Shown: positions 44,601-52,911, counted from the first letter of the stretch. The stretch is 64,000 nucleotides of DNA from Verrucomicrobia bacterium SCGC AAA164-M04 (GCA_000383735.1 KB912070.1:7334-71333), one strand, 5' to 3'. Translations and numbers: made by a program. The notes: generated by a model not told the origin, from the sequence alone.

Positions 44601-45050
44601 CCAGTTGAGGCCGTGCAGACCATGCTCAAGGTTTCCTAAGTCGGTGTAGAGTCTGACATACTCGTCGGCCTCATCGTCGCCATTCAAATCACGTACCACT
44701 GTGAGGTCTGGCGCGTTGGCAACCCACAAGGCATCACCCCGCCATGCCAAACTCTGAATGGCATTGAAGCCAGAAGCAAATTCCTTGCGTCCGTCGGCCA
44801 CACCATCGCCGTCTTGATCCAGTAGTATCCAGACAGAATCGCCCGGCGTATCAGGCTTCGGTTTGCGATACTGGGGGCCCATCCCTACGCATAGACGCCC
44901 CTTTTTATCAAAGGCTATACCACAAGGATTCCTGACGAGAGGTTCTTTAGCAAAGAGCACGACCTCAACATCGTCAGGGACCAAGGGGAAATCATCGGCT
45001 GCGGAGGCAAGGCTGACGATAAAGGCTAAGAGGAGAAAAATGACTTTCAC
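41700..45050 (-). CDS. PVC-type dehydrogenase / HEAT / cytochrome c / DUF6807 fusion
   Basis: An 1116-residue exported protein; signal peptide residues 1-17 (MKVIFLLLAFIVSLASA, GTG start). Domains: a beta-propeller membrane-bound dehydrogenase region (~20-415, 'GIAFDKKGRLCVGMGPQYRKP', 'LGNLEHGLHGLNWGPDGKLYM', 'RGHRNPFDIAYD'), HEAT-like repeats (~440-650), a cytochrome c domain with CxxCH ('GATCATCHQMEGIGNAFAPDL', ~700-795, axial Met probably in 'ISAMPPLGALL'), and a C-terminal DUF6807/PmoA-like domain (~830-1116, 'DPVDHGYMHPGLSLGF...NGENFWHNNRGG'). The first three parts are the common PVC architecture; fusion with DUF6807 makes it longer. It probably oxidises a sugar or alcohol and passes electrons to its heme. 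It is a single-gene unit, 32 bp from repeat A7. Confidence 0.85.
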   Translation of the reverse strand: MKVIFLLLAFIVSLASAADDFPLVPDDVEVVLFAKEPLVRNPCGIAFDKKGRLCVGMGPQYRKPKPDTPGDSVWILLDQDGDGVADGRKEFASGFNAIQSLAWRGDALWVANAPDLTVVRDLNGDDEADEYVRLYTDLGNLEHGLHGLNWGPDGKLYMSKGNSKGLNNAPDRLAPKPFLELWGMEAPTGSPEFPKPITFKKDNYQKNYHKPSDDWGLCGGVLRCDPDGSNLEIVARGHRNPFDIAYDDGFDWLGTDNDQNHGDKFFSPFYGAHFGWGHPWSYAWEGKQDWPSAPAAGPLFEGSGTGVIYLGLSQYPDKYRGVFLVNDWLKRQVYIYRPTWDGAWMKPASGKFKLFAHAERGRSMGASDGRSFDPVDIEVGPDGAIYISSWGREYGAVVTDGEQQNEGRIYKLWPKAAPPQSPNIERDPWKDLSSHLPAWRSNAQETLIKKGLPAAERLKALAADPTSSKALQTWAAWTLGRIAPDESTIDDWFTSTLHQEVLNLRLQSIRILAHRARLRGEHKLPDGIVSLLDDAEARVRLEAVLAFRQVKDRSQNAALLALAAKEIDRIAYYATWGALGDLMTRDARKSLLKDARVGVRRAALLSLLEEDALGDSEVQVVSNDTDTIIASLASQWLGGKTRTRIRGAPLKNDRAATASSLLSPSGKIPTVEEVIPLLSTAKIERGRELFLSAQGATCATCHQMEGIGNAFAPDLSDIGTRADANFIIRAILEPSAEITEGFAMQIVKTKDGNSIGGIVLEESGRALTFGQIGGSQETVLKSNISSRETAEISAMPPLGALLAPQQIADITTYLISAKSPSESWGNPKTGWYLEADEDRLAIRLDGLEVLSYFFKHKETKRPFFAQVKTPTGIQVTRNFPPIKGTDPVDHGYMHPGLSLGFSNINGENFWHNNRGGLVVSEGFEGEPLITDISASFSVKNRYLGKDGKLVCLEIASYELTKNSDGYLIRMETSFTSDKELVFGVKEEMGMALRIASPIRVKKGGGSIASASGGVNEKGTWGKIDKWWDYYGPLKERSVGLQIMSGEGNPPIWAHSRDYGLLVANPFPVDVKENRDKTTVIEAGEPYRLRFGIQVHDTADRASYDPKASYERYLAKP

Positions 45051-45082
45051 TGCCTGAAACCTACCAAAAACGCTAATCGAGT

Positions 45083-45183
45083 CCTAGGAAATTGCTTCTT
45101 GTTAGATGGGTTGGAGGCGCATTTAGGGCTGCTAGGAATTTGCTTTTGGGGTAGGGAACTTTAGATGGCGGGGAAGGAGCTTG
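45083..45183 (+). repeat. Array repeat 7 (two nested A cores and a partial B end)
   Basis: CCTAGGAAATTGCTTCTT at 45083 and CTGCTAGGAATTTGCTTTT at 45129, running directly into the B end TTTAGATGGCGGGGAAGGAG. The second A has lost its own tail and most of B, so this looks like a deletion or recombination between copies. The rest of the 45051-45357 gap has no gene. Confidence 0.85.
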
Positions 45184-45357
45184 TTAGGCCTAGAGAAGGC
45201 AGTAAGGCTTAACACTTCATACATCCTAGAGGCCTGCTTTGTGTCACAAGAAGTGGTTTGGGAACGAAGCGGTCTTTAGATCAGAGTAGAGGGGGGAAGG
45301 GCGGGTGAAATGTCTCCCACTTCGTCACCGTATCAGCTCCGGATCTCTGATAAGAAC

Positions 45358-46857
45358 ATGAAACAACTGATCACCTTCACCCTTCTCCTTCTGGCGCGAC
45401 TGGAAGGAAGTGAGCCAAGCAGAGGAAATACATCCCGGCCCAATATTATTCTCTTGATGGGAGATGATCATGGCTGGGAAGAAGTCGGCTATAATGGTCA
45501 TCCTTATCTCAAAACACCTTTTCTCGATGAAATGGCGGCTTCCGGTCTGCGCTTCGACAAATTCTATGCACAGCCAGTTTGCTCTCCCACCCGGGGTAAT
45601 GTCCTGACCGGGCGGCATCCTAATCGCTATGGGATATTTACTCCCGGTCGGTCGCTTCGTCCGGAGGAAATTACCGTGGCACATCTTCTTAGCGATGCCG
45701 GATATGCGACAGGGCATTTTGGGAAGTGGCATGTCGGACCGGTCAAGAAAGACTCGCCAACCAACCCCGGTAGGATGGGCTTTGATGAATGGCTGTCTCA
45801 CGACAACTTCTTCGAAATGGATCCGATCCTTTCTCGAGACGGTGGGCCTCCAAAAAAATTCTACGGCGAGAGTTCAGAAATTCTAATCGATGAAGCGATC
45901 AACTATCTGGAGAAGAAGAAACAAGAGGGTGCGCCTTTCTTTACCGTCATCTGGTTTGGCTCTCCACACGAGCCGTATAGCGGGATGGAAACCGACTTGG
46001 CCCTCTATCGCGATCTGCCGCAAAAGTATCGTGATGTGGAAGTGAGTTTGACCTCTAACGAAACCGGACAACGAATCAAGAGGCCCCAGCGCGAGGTCTT
46101 GATCGAGCGCTTTGCTGAAATCACAGCTATGGATCGATCGATCGGGAAATTGCGTAACGCTCTGAAAACACTTGGCCTCAGGGATAATACCTTGCTCTGG
46201 TATTGTGGGGACAATGGCACCCCTCCAAGCGGCTTAACGGAGTCCCGCTTTCGCGGATTCAAAGGAAAGGTGTATGAGAACGGGATTCGCGTTCCCGGAG
46301 TCATCGAGTGGCCCAATGGGATCCCCAAGCCTCGGACCTCGACGGTGAATACCGTCACCTCCGACATCCTGCCAACCTTGTGTGCGCTAGCCGGTGCCAA
46401 AATTCCTGAGATTCCCTTGGATGGGGTCGACCTTGTTCCGCTTTTGAATGGAAAAATGACGGAACGCAGTGAAGCCATCGAGTTCTGGAGTTTCCGAGGA
46501 AGTCGGTTTGATAAGGGGGCTCCAAAACCCTACATCGATCCGGAGCTTCAGAAGGGCACCACCCCTTTGGTTAAAAAAATGGGAGGTCTCTTCACACGCA
46601 ATTTCAGGAATGATCATCACCCTGAAATCAGGGAGATGGATTTTATGGGACCGCGGGCAATCCTGAGCGATGACTACAAGTTGGTCATCGATGGAGACAA
46701 GGGCACGGGGGTTGAGTTATTCGATCTAAAGAAAGACCTCGGCGAAAAAAACAATCTAGCCGAAGCGCATCCTGACATCGTTGAGAAGTTGTCGAAGCAA
46801 CTACGCGATTGGCAAGGAAGCGTGATGAACAGCCTGATGGGACGGGATTACAAATAG
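45358..46857 (+). CDS. Secreted sulfatase
   Basis: A ~499-residue exported type I sulfatase that removes sulfate esters from polysaccharides or other organics. Signal peptide MKQLITFTLLLLARLEGSE; ATG 45358 is chosen because the extension to 45310 adds a non-signal leader. The catalytic formylglycine motif is 'CSPTRG' (~75), in the consensus C-x-P-x-R. Metal and active-site segments: 'IILLMGDDHGWEEVGYNG', 'GKWHVG', and 'LWYCGDNGTP'. The C-terminal 'DYKLVIDGD...VELFDLKKDLGEKNNLA' is typical of the family. A maturase is not in the window. The gene is immediately followed by repeat A8 (8 bp). The substrate cannot be read from the sequence. Confidence 0.9.
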   Translation: MKQLITFTLLLLARLEGSEPSRGNTSRPNIILLMGDDHGWEEVGYNGHPYLKTPFLDEMAASGLRFDKFYAQPVCSPTRGNVLTGRHPNRYGIFTPGRSLRPEEITVAHLLSDAGYATGHFGKWHVGPVKKDSPTNPGRMGFDEWLSHDNFFEMDPILSRDGGPPKKFYGESSEILIDEAINYLEKKKQEGAPFFTVIWFGSPHEPYSGMETDLALYRDLPQKYRDVEVSLTSNETGQRIKRPQREVLIERFAEITAMDRSIGKLRNALKTLGLRDNTLLWYCGDNGTPPSGLTESRFRGFKGKVYENGIRVPGVIEWPNGIPKPRTSTVNTVTSDILPTLCALAGAKIPEIPLDGVDLVPLLNGKMTERSEAIEFWSFRGSRFDKGAPKPYIDPELQKGTTPLVKKMGGLFTRNFRNDHHPEIREMDFMGPRAILSDDYKLVIDGDKGTGVELFDLKKDLGEKNNLAEAHPDIVEKLSKQLRDWQGSVMNSLMGRDYK

Positions 46858-46864
46858 TAGCTGA

Positions 46865-46944
46865 CTACTAGGAATTTGCTTTTAACCGGTAGGGCTTTGA
46901 GACCGCCTTTGGACGGGAGCGGAGGAGGAAGAAAGGGAGTTGCA
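46865..46944 (+). repeat. Array repeat 8 (A, short form)
   Basis: CTACTAGGAATTTGCTTTTA then CCGGTAGGGCTTTGAGACCG and the purine tail GCGGAGGAGGAAGAAAGGG. Begins 8 bp after the sulfatase stop codon. Confidence 0.9.
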
Positions 46945-46986
46945 TGACCCGCCTCATCCCTGCGGTATCCCGACTGACTATAGCTG

Positions 46987-49569
46987 TCACTCAATCGGTT
47001 CGAATTCCGCCTGCAATGATACGGTTTGGTCAGCGACCAGAGTTGGGCTCGTCGTGATCGCATTCGGATCCGCGACGTTCCCTACCCACTTGACGAATCG
47101 ATACCCGTCACTTGGAATTGCTGTGATGGGCGGCGCATAGTCGACGAAATACGTGCCCTCCCAAGGTGAAGCCTCGGGTCGAACGGCCAACGTATTGACC
47201 TGAACCGATCCGAAGTTCGCCGGCTTGATCACGACTTTCGCAAGGCCGCCTTCCAGTTTGAAATGATCTATGAGATCGAGGCGCAGCTGGGCCGGACGGG
47301 CCTTGCCGAAGTCGATCATCGTTTGGACATTACGCTCCCAGTGGTTCAGATCGAGCGGCGCATCTTCCATCTTGTGCGGAGCGCCAAATCCGAGCGCCTC
47401 GATGGACGCAAAGCTCCAACGTTCAAGGTGCGCTGGAATTTCCGGGCGAATGACGGCCGCCATATCCTCGATGCGAGTCGTGACGTGTTCTTCGTGAAAC
47501 GTGCTGTTGAGCAGATCCGCGCACCGCAGAATGAAGCGCGTCTCAAATTCCTCGATGCCGAGCATCTTGGCCAGAAGAAGGGTGCGATCGGAACCATTTG
47601 GCCAACCTGAACCTCTCGTGTTGGTGTAAAACGTGAACATGTTTTCGTAGTCGGAGAAGTTCTGCTTCATCGCCGGTTGGTAGACTCCTTCGGGCCATAG
47701 ATTGAAGCCGTAGTCCTGATCGTATAAGAGCCAGCGAAACCTTCCATCGTCGCCTTCTTCTCTAGAACGCCAACACTTGATGTTGCCGATGTCGAAGTTC
47801 TGGAAAAAAATAACGCTGAGGTAGTAGTCGATGAAATTGGCAATATCCAAGTAGGTTTCTTCGACTTCGCGGTAATCTTCCTCGGTGTTGGTGCGATTGA
47901 CCAAGCTTCGCATTCTGGAATAGGTCGCAACCGACCCTGAATTGGCGGAGCCGTAGCCCTCGATAAGATCTACTCTGTTGTTGGGCACTCCAAAGTGGGA
48001 TTCGAGGTAGTGTTCGTTCAGTTTTTCGCGGATATTGTAGATGCCCCAGTATTTACCGTTGAGGTAAACTACGGCGGGGCGATAACTTTGTGTGTCCAGG
48101 CCTAACTCTTTCCCGAGGCTGCCGAGCATGGCATCACGAAAAAGCGTGAAGTTTCCATTCACGAAGTAGCTGCCGTACGACTTCGCGGGGCCAAACGCCC
48201 GGATCTCTGACCGGGGATAGGTCAGGTGAGTGCTCTGATTGTCGTTTCCTGACTGCCGAAGCACGAAGGTTTCAAAGTCGTGAACGTCCTGGTCAGGAAA
48301 GAGCTGGTAGCGTATCTTTCCGAACCCGTATTTCCGCCGGGCGAATACGGCGAACGACTTTTGCGGATAGCCGCGCGAGCCCCAACCTCCAAATATTTTG
48401 ATGCCGGCGACCACGTTAAATCCGCGCTCTCCATCGGGTTCAATCAGCTCCAGGTTCGTCTTCACCTCGCGATTCTTCCACGCATTTGAAGATGAGTAGG
48501 GATAAGAGTTGCTGGTGCGGAACAGTCCAGATGATGAAAGAACGCTACCCATACCGTAGAGGTAACCTCTGTGAAACTCGAAGTTCTCCGGCGGAGCGGT
48601 CATGGCCACGACCGGAAGTGTATGGTTCAATCCGACGAGATAAGTCTGCGTGTTCAGAGGCGAGGTGTTTCCTTCGGCATCAAAACTCTGGGCGCGAATC
48701 GCCACCGTGCCCTCTACCTGGAATGGTTGCTCGTAGACGGGCGAATTCTCGTCTGGCTCAGAACCATCCGTCGTGAATCGAATCGTGTGTTTGGAAGCCA
48801 GGCGAACGGTCAGCGGATCCGAGAAGCGACCTCCCCGAATCGAAAATCGCGGCGGCGAAACGTAGAGATCGCCAGCGTCAGTGTTCGGCTCACCGGGAGT
48901 AGCATCTTTGTCGTCCATGACGAACCAGTCTTCGCCGCGCCTGGCCAACGATTCGTCCTCATCGAGCGGTGGCACTTTTACCGATTCCAAAATGGAACCA
49001 TCCGGACTGGTGAAGTAAACTGTCTCGCCGGTTGCGTCGATTCCGAAGTCTTCCAAGAGCAACAAGAGCCGCGCCCCGGCACCGAGCATCTGATTTGAGA
49101 TCACGGTCTTGAAAAGATTGTCCGGATCGTCGCCTAACCCATACCCGCCGATCGCGATCGGTTGATCCGAAGTATTCACCAGTTCGATCCAATCCGGATG
49201 GGACTCGTCGGCTGCCTGCGGCCCACTTACATTGTCCGAAACGATCTCGCTCAACTGCAATGGCGAGGTTGTCTTCGACTCCATGCCCGCCATGCGGAAG
49301 TAGCGAGCATCCGATTTGTCGGGAAGTCTTGTAAAGGCTTGCACTAGGTTGCCATCCACTTCGATCATAGCTCGCGCATCCTCCAGCCATACCGGCGGAT
49401 CCGTGTTTGCGAGATACTCAAGCTGATAGTGTCCGATTGCCTGATCGGCTCCCAACACGATTGCAACTTGCCGGTCCGAAGAGATGTCAAACTCAGAGAT
49501 TTGGATCTCGGCGGATGCAGGTGCGAGGAAAACCGCGAAACTTGCGATGGAGAAAAGTTTTTTGGGCAC
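46987..49569 (-). CDS. Secreted lamin-tail / CotH protein with C-terminal InlB-like repeat
   Basis: An 860-residue exported protein starting at GTG 49569 after GAGGAG; signal peptide MPKKLFSIASFAVFLAPASA. Domains: an N-terminal beta segment (~20-100), lamin-tail domain (~105-235, 'PLQLSEIVSDNVSG...HPDWIELVNTSDQPI'), a chitobiase-like FN3 segment (~245-310, 'IRFTTDGSEPDENSPVYEQPF'), a CotH-like domain (~330-700, 'GIKIFGGWGSRGYPQKSFAVFAR' and 'DIGNIKCWRSREEGDDGRFR'), and a C-terminal divergent InlB-type repeat (~785-860, 'PPITAIPSDGYRFVKWVGNV'). It is related to the protein at 630-5534 but shorter and lacks LamG. Codon use is more G/C-rich than array neighbours. Surface adhesion or matrix role is inferred. 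Confidence 0.8.
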   Translation of the reverse strand: MPKKLFSIASFAVFLAPASAEIQISEFDISSDRQVAIVLGADQAIGHYQLEYLANTDPPVWLEDARAMIEVDGNLVQAFTRLPDKSDARYFRMAGMESKTTSPLQLSEIVSDNVSGPQAADESHPDWIELVNTSDQPIAIGGYGLGDDPDNLFKTVISNQMLGAGARLLLLLEDFGIDATGETVYFTSPDGSILESVKVPPLDEDESLARRGEDWFVMDDKDATPGEPNTDAGDLYVSPPRFSIRGGRFSDPLTVRLASKHTIRFTTDGSEPDENSPVYEQPFQVEGTVAIRAQSFDAEGNTSPLNTQTYLVGLNHTLPVVAMTAPPENFEFHRGYLYGMGSVLSSSGLFRTSNSYPYSSSNAWKNREVKTNLELIEPDGERGFNVVAGIKIFGGWGSRGYPQKSFAVFARRKYGFGKIRYQLFPDQDVHDFETFVLRQSGNDNQSTHLTYPRSEIRAFGPAKSYGSYFVNGNFTLFRDAMLGSLGKELGLDTQSYRPAVVYLNGKYWGIYNIREKLNEHYLESHFGVPNNRVDLIEGYGSANSGSVATYSRMRSLVNRTNTEEDYREVEETYLDIANFIDYYLSVIFFQNFDIGNIKCWRSREEGDDGRFRWLLYDQDYGFNLWPEGVYQPAMKQNFSDYENMFTFYTNTRGSGWPNGSDRTLLLAKMLGIEEFETRFILRCADLLNSTFHEEHVTTRIEDMAAVIRPEIPAHLERWSFASIEALGFGAPHKMEDAPLDLNHWERNVQTMIDFGKARPAQLRLDLIDHFKLEGGLAKVVIKPANFGSVQVNTLAVRPEASPWEGTYFVDYAPPITAIPSDGYRFVKWVGNVADPNAITTSPTLVADQTVSLQAEFEPIE

Positions 49570-49706
49570 TCCTCAGCATAGCATACGCCGGCGGTGCGGG
49601 AAGGGAGTTCTCAAATCTGATGGTTAATCTGTGCTCGATACCCAACCGAGGGTGATCTGCTTACGCTTGTCCAGCTCGGTGATATAGACCGTCCTCCACT
49701 GACTGA

Positions 49707-49789
49707 CTACTAGGAATTTTCTTTTGGGGTGTGGCGCTTGGGGGGGGCTCCGTTGAGGGGGTCGGAGAGGGAAGAAAGGGGGGTGGTTG
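49707..49789 (+). repeat. Array repeat 9 (A, divergent short form)
   Basis: CTACTAGGAATTTTCTTTTG then GGGTGTGGCGCTTGGGGGG and the tail GAAGAAAGGGGGGTG. It resembles repeat 6. The remainder of the 49570-49877 gap contains no gene. Confidence 0.85.
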
Positions 49790-49877
49790 ACATTCGACCA
49801 AAGACATCGACTAAAACGATGTTAGTATTCTAATTCTTAATTTTCTTTTCAGCAGGAAATGGTCCAAGATTTTAAGC

Positions 49878-50294
49878 ATGAATTGCTCTGCAGACAGGAA
49901 GTGTGCGAAAAAAAGAATCTCAGGTGTATTGATAATGCTTATCTTGGGAGGTCTGGGGAGTGGATGCGGTAAGGGCTGGCAGATGGAATACGGGAAGCCC
50001 GCTGCTCAGTTTCATGCGCATGACGTTGCGCGCATAGGCAAGCCGTTCATCGGGAAGAAAATCACAGTCAAAGGGGAAGTGCTTCGCGTTGAAAACCGAG
50101 AAGATGGAAACCACATTTACTTAAAGCACAATATTCACTGTGTCTTCCCGACTTGGCATTTGGGCGAAGACAACCTGAAGACGGGTGATGAAATATTTGT
50201 GGACGGGTTTCTTGGAAAATGCACGGAAGGCAATGTCGAACTTTACCCGGCTCTGGGGAGAGATTCTGCTGCCTCCTTCAAGCCAATAGAATAG
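49878..50294 (+). CDS. Lipoprotein with OB-fold-like (tRNA_anti-like) domain, paralogue 2
   Basis: A 138-residue lipoprotein; the lipobox is 'LGGLGSGC' with the Cys at about residue 31. The body starts 'GKGWQMEYGKPAAQFHAHDVARIGKPFIGKKITVKGEV', closely matching the - strand gene at 37369-37779, and continues 'NHIYLKHNIHCVF' and 'GDEIFVDGFLGKCTEGNVEL' in the OB-fold-like pattern. It runs on the + strand, i.e. in the opposite orientation to its paralogue while the surrounding repeats keep one direction. The stop codon is 7 bp before repeat A10. Function unknown. Confidence 0.72.
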   Translation: MNCSADRKCAKKRISGVLIMLILGGLGSGCGKGWQMEYGKPAAQFHAHDVARIGKPFIGKKITVKGEVLRVENREDGNHIYLKHNIHCVFPTWHLGEDNLKTGDEIFVDGFLGKCTEGNVELYPALGRDSAASFKPIE

Positions 50295-50301
50295 ACGCCG
50301 A

Positions 50302-50489
50302 CTGCTAGAAAATTACTTTTGGTGGAAGGTCTTTGAAGCCGGGTTAGACCCAGAGGATAACAAATCATTTGAAGTAACACCCATAGTAGAGAGGCACAGT
50401 TCAATCACAAGAATCTCTCACGGTATTATATAGGGCGTCTGCAAGGTCTTCCACCGGTGGGGTGGGTCGTCTTTAGATGCAGAGAGGTG
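50302..50489 (+). repeat. Array repeat 10 (A+B)
   Basis: A: CTGCTAGAAAATTACTTTTG, GTGGAAGGTCTTTGAAGCCG; linker GAAGTAACACCCATAGTAGA; B: AATCTCTCACGGTATTATAT, AGGGCGTCTGCAAGGTCTTC, degenerate end. Starts 7 bp after the lipoprotein stop. With AT-rich leader sequence it fills the 50295-50685 gap. Confidence 0.9.
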
Positions 50490-50685
50490 TTTATAAAGAT
50501 GAAAAGGAATTACGGCTTAATCATTTATGCCACTTTGCGTCATTAGAAGTAGTTTGGCTTTGAAAGTGTATTTGAACCTTAGTGGGTATTTAGCTGACAA
50601 GGTTTTTTCAAAAAAAATTAAGGTTTATCATAGTGGGAATTCCGAAATTAAGTTTAAATAATGAACGAACAATTGGAAAGATTTC

Positions 50686-52215
50686 ATGACTAACAATAAA
50701 AATAACTTCTCTGAGTTCAGCGAACTATCACTCTTTGAAATTAGCCCATCTCTCGCATCATTTTTGCCTGAGGAGTTTTGCACTTCGAATCAAATTGCAT
50801 TACTTGATGATCCGTCCTGCCAGGACACGCAAAACATAAGAGTAGGTGTTCTTGATGTAGAAGACCAAGACCTCATAGCCAAAGCACAGGAAATTATCGG
50901 AGAAAAAATTTCGCCCGTACAACTTAATGATTATGAAATCAGTAAGGCACTCTCTCTGATCTATAATATTGAAGTCGACTTAAAGGCAGGCCCCGATCTC
51001 CATTTGAGTAGCTCATCAGAGATTGACTTTTCTAAGGACCGAAGTCCAAAGCTCATTCTTCAAGACATATTGAGTATCTCGCTCCAAAGAAGAGCGACAG
51101 ACATCCATCTGGAAAATTACAATGAAGACGTAGACATGCGGCTAAGAATCGACGGTGTCCTACATCAAATAACGACTTCACTTTCTCCGTTGAATATTCA
51201 GAGAGTCATCGCTTGTCTTAAAATTGTTTGTGATCTGGATCACTTAGAAAGAAAAAAGAGTCAGGACGGAAGGTTCTCTGCTCAATACAATGACGAGGAA
51301 AACTCTAGAAGAGTAGATTTTAGGGCCTCAATCGTTCCTGGTAATTACGGCCAAGAAGCTGTGATCAGGGTCCTCGATCCTCAGAGATTCATCTTGGATA
51401 TAAATGAACTGGGAATGCCCGTAAACATTCTCAAGTCATACAAAAGAATCGTTAACTACCCTAACGGCCTGATCCTCACCACAGGACCAACGAGTTCGGG
51501 CAAGACCTCGACACTTTACGCTACGGTCCAAGGCCTAGTTAACAGAGGCCTTAAGATCATGACGGCTGAGGACCCCATCGAATATGAAATGAACAAAGTG
51601 AATCAGAAGAGCATTGACGAATTCATGGACTTCTCTGATTACATCCGATCATTCCTAAGGCAAAATCCAGATATCATCTTGGTCGGCGAAATTCGTGATT
51701 CAAAAACAGCCGAAATTGTTATCAAGGCCTCAACGACTGGTCATCTCGTTCTTAGTACTCTCCACACCCGAAGCGCTATTGGCACAGTCTCGCGATTACG
51801 TAACGTGGGAATTCCAGACGATTATATTTCAGAAAATCTTTTAGGAGTAATTGGACAAAGACTGGTCAGAAAGATTTGTGAGGAATGCAAAGAAGAAGAC
51901 CAGCAAACCCAAGAAATGTTATCCTTATTCTACGATCGTAAAGACAACGTGAAGCACTATCACGGTAAGGGTTGTAAATCATGTAACGATTCAGGATACA
52001 AAGGGATGATTGGTATTTATGAGTTTTTCTTCCCGACCGAAGAAATTAGTACCGCCATAAGTGCCGGGGCCTCAGTTGCTGAATTAAATATTCTGGCAAA
52101 GGAGCAGGGATTTTCGCCACTCGTTGACAATGCGCTCGACAAGGTAAATGAAGGGATCACTTCACTAGAAGAGATATTGCTGAGGATAGGGCCGAAGTTT
52201 CCCCACGCCAATTAA
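50686..52215 (+). CDS. Orphan GspE/PilB-type secretion ATPase
   Basis: A 509-residue cytoplasmic ATPase of the type II secretion / type IV pilus family, with all key motifs: Walker A 'GPTSSGKTSTLYA' (~267), Asp box 'KIMTAEDPIEYEMNKVNQ', Walker B 'DIILVGEIRDSKTAEI', His box 'GHLVLSTLHTRSA', and a zinc-binding 'CEECKEED...CKSCNDSGYKG'. The N-terminal ~100 residues form a shortened N1-type domain. No secretin, platform or pilin gene is next to it; the prepilin peptidase is 35 kb away. It uses more AGA arginine and AT-rich codons than the chromosomal genes, which suggests transfer. It is a single-gene unit between repeats A10 and A11. Confidence 0.9.
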   Translation: MTNNKNNFSEFSELSLFEISPSLASFLPEEFCTSNQIALLDDPSCQDTQNIRVGVLDVEDQDLIAKAQEIIGEKISPVQLNDYEISKALSLIYNIEVDLKAGPDLHLSSSSEIDFSKDRSPKLILQDILSISLQRRATDIHLENYNEDVDMRLRIDGVLHQITTSLSPLNIQRVIACLKIVCDLDHLERKKSQDGRFSAQYNDEENSRRVDFRASIVPGNYGQEAVIRVLDPQRFILDINELGMPVNILKSYKRIVNYPNGLILTTGPTSSGKTSTLYATVQGLVNRGLKIMTAEDPIEYEMNKVNQKSIDEFMDFSDYIRSFLRQNPDIILVGEIRDSKTAEIVIKASTTGHLVLSTLHTRSAIGTVSRLRNVGIPDDYISENLLGVIGQRLVRKICEECKEEDQQTQEMLSLFYDRKDNVKHYHGKGCKSCNDSGYKGMIGIYEFFFPTEEISTAISAGASVAELNILAKEQGFSPLVDNALDKVNEGITSLEEILLRIGPKFPHAN

Positions 52216-52245
52216 GTGAAGCTACGAATAATTCAAAGCACATGG

Positions 52246-52313
52246 ATTATTAGCAAATTACTTTTGGCGGGAACGGGTTGTAGCCGCCTCTGGACCGGAA
52301 CGGAGGAGGGAAG
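52246..52313 (+). repeat. Array repeat 11 (A, short form)
   Basis: ATTATTAGCAAATTACTTTT, GGCGGGAACGGGTTGTAGCC and the tail CGGAACGGAGGAGGGAAG. Begins 31 bp after the ATPase stop codon; one of the more diverged left edges. Confidence 0.82.
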
Positions 52314-52443
52314 ATTTTTTTTTTGTTAGATCGCTGAAAATTGTTGATCCGTTTTTGTGATGATTATCGCATTATTTGGATAGAGAGTAGAAGATCAGGC
52401 TCCGATTCTGGACGATGTCATTTTCATCCAAACAAATTAAATC

Positions 52444-52911
52444 ATGAAATCCAGAAACCTAAACCGTCTTCGCCGGTCGCTTTGCCAACTCGCCTCCCTT
52501 GGAATCCTCGCGGCCGTGACCTGTTCCTGCTCGACTTCCAGGGAGGTGGATTCCTCGACCCATGTCGTGCCAAAGATGAGCAAAGGGTGGGTCAAAGTGA
52601 GTTCGGAGCCTCCAACTTGGTATCCCCGCGGAGCTGCGGCCAATCATCCGACTGACTATAGAGGCGGAGAGTGGATTTACCTGAAAGATACCGCCGATAC
52701 CCGTTTTTTTATCCCGCTTCACGGACTTTTGCCTGAGAAGAGGAAACCCTTGCAAGCCGAAGCGATGGCGGCTCGTCACCCGGACCTGATTAAGAATGAA
52801 AAAAACGAGGACATCGCTCAAACAGCAAAGGGGGTAGGAGGAGGATTTATCTTGGCCATAGGGCACGTGATGCTGAATATCTTCACGGGGGGGATGGTTG
52901 GGCTCTATTAG
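52444..52911 (+). CDS. Lipoprotein of an unnamed family, paralogue 2
   Basis: A 155-residue lipoprotein: signal peptide and lipobox 'LGILAAVTCSC' with Cys at ~29. The core 'WVKVSSEPPTWYPRGAAANHPTDYRGGEWIYLKDTADTRFFIPLHGL' corresponds to the - strand gene at 38225-38749. A glycine-rich hydrophobic C-terminus (~125-155, 'GVGGGFILAIGHVMLNIFTGGMVGLY') may anchor it. It is on the + strand, opposite to its paralogue. The order OB-fold lipoprotein then this family is repeated in both places, here with the GspE-like gene between them. Function unknown. Confidence 0.7.
   Translation: MKSRNLNRLRRSLCQLASLGILAAVTCSCSTSREVDSSTHVVPKMSKGWVKVSSEPPTWYPRGAAANHPTDYRGGEWIYLKDTADTRFFIPLHGLLPEKRKPLQAEAMAARHPDLIKNEKNEDIAQTAKGVGGGFILAIGHVMLNIFTGGMVGLY

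Noticed and set aside
46848..47063. Short - strand frame over the sulfatase end and repeat 8
   Set aside because: It reads the A core ('LPVKSKFLV') and overlaps a well-supported gene.
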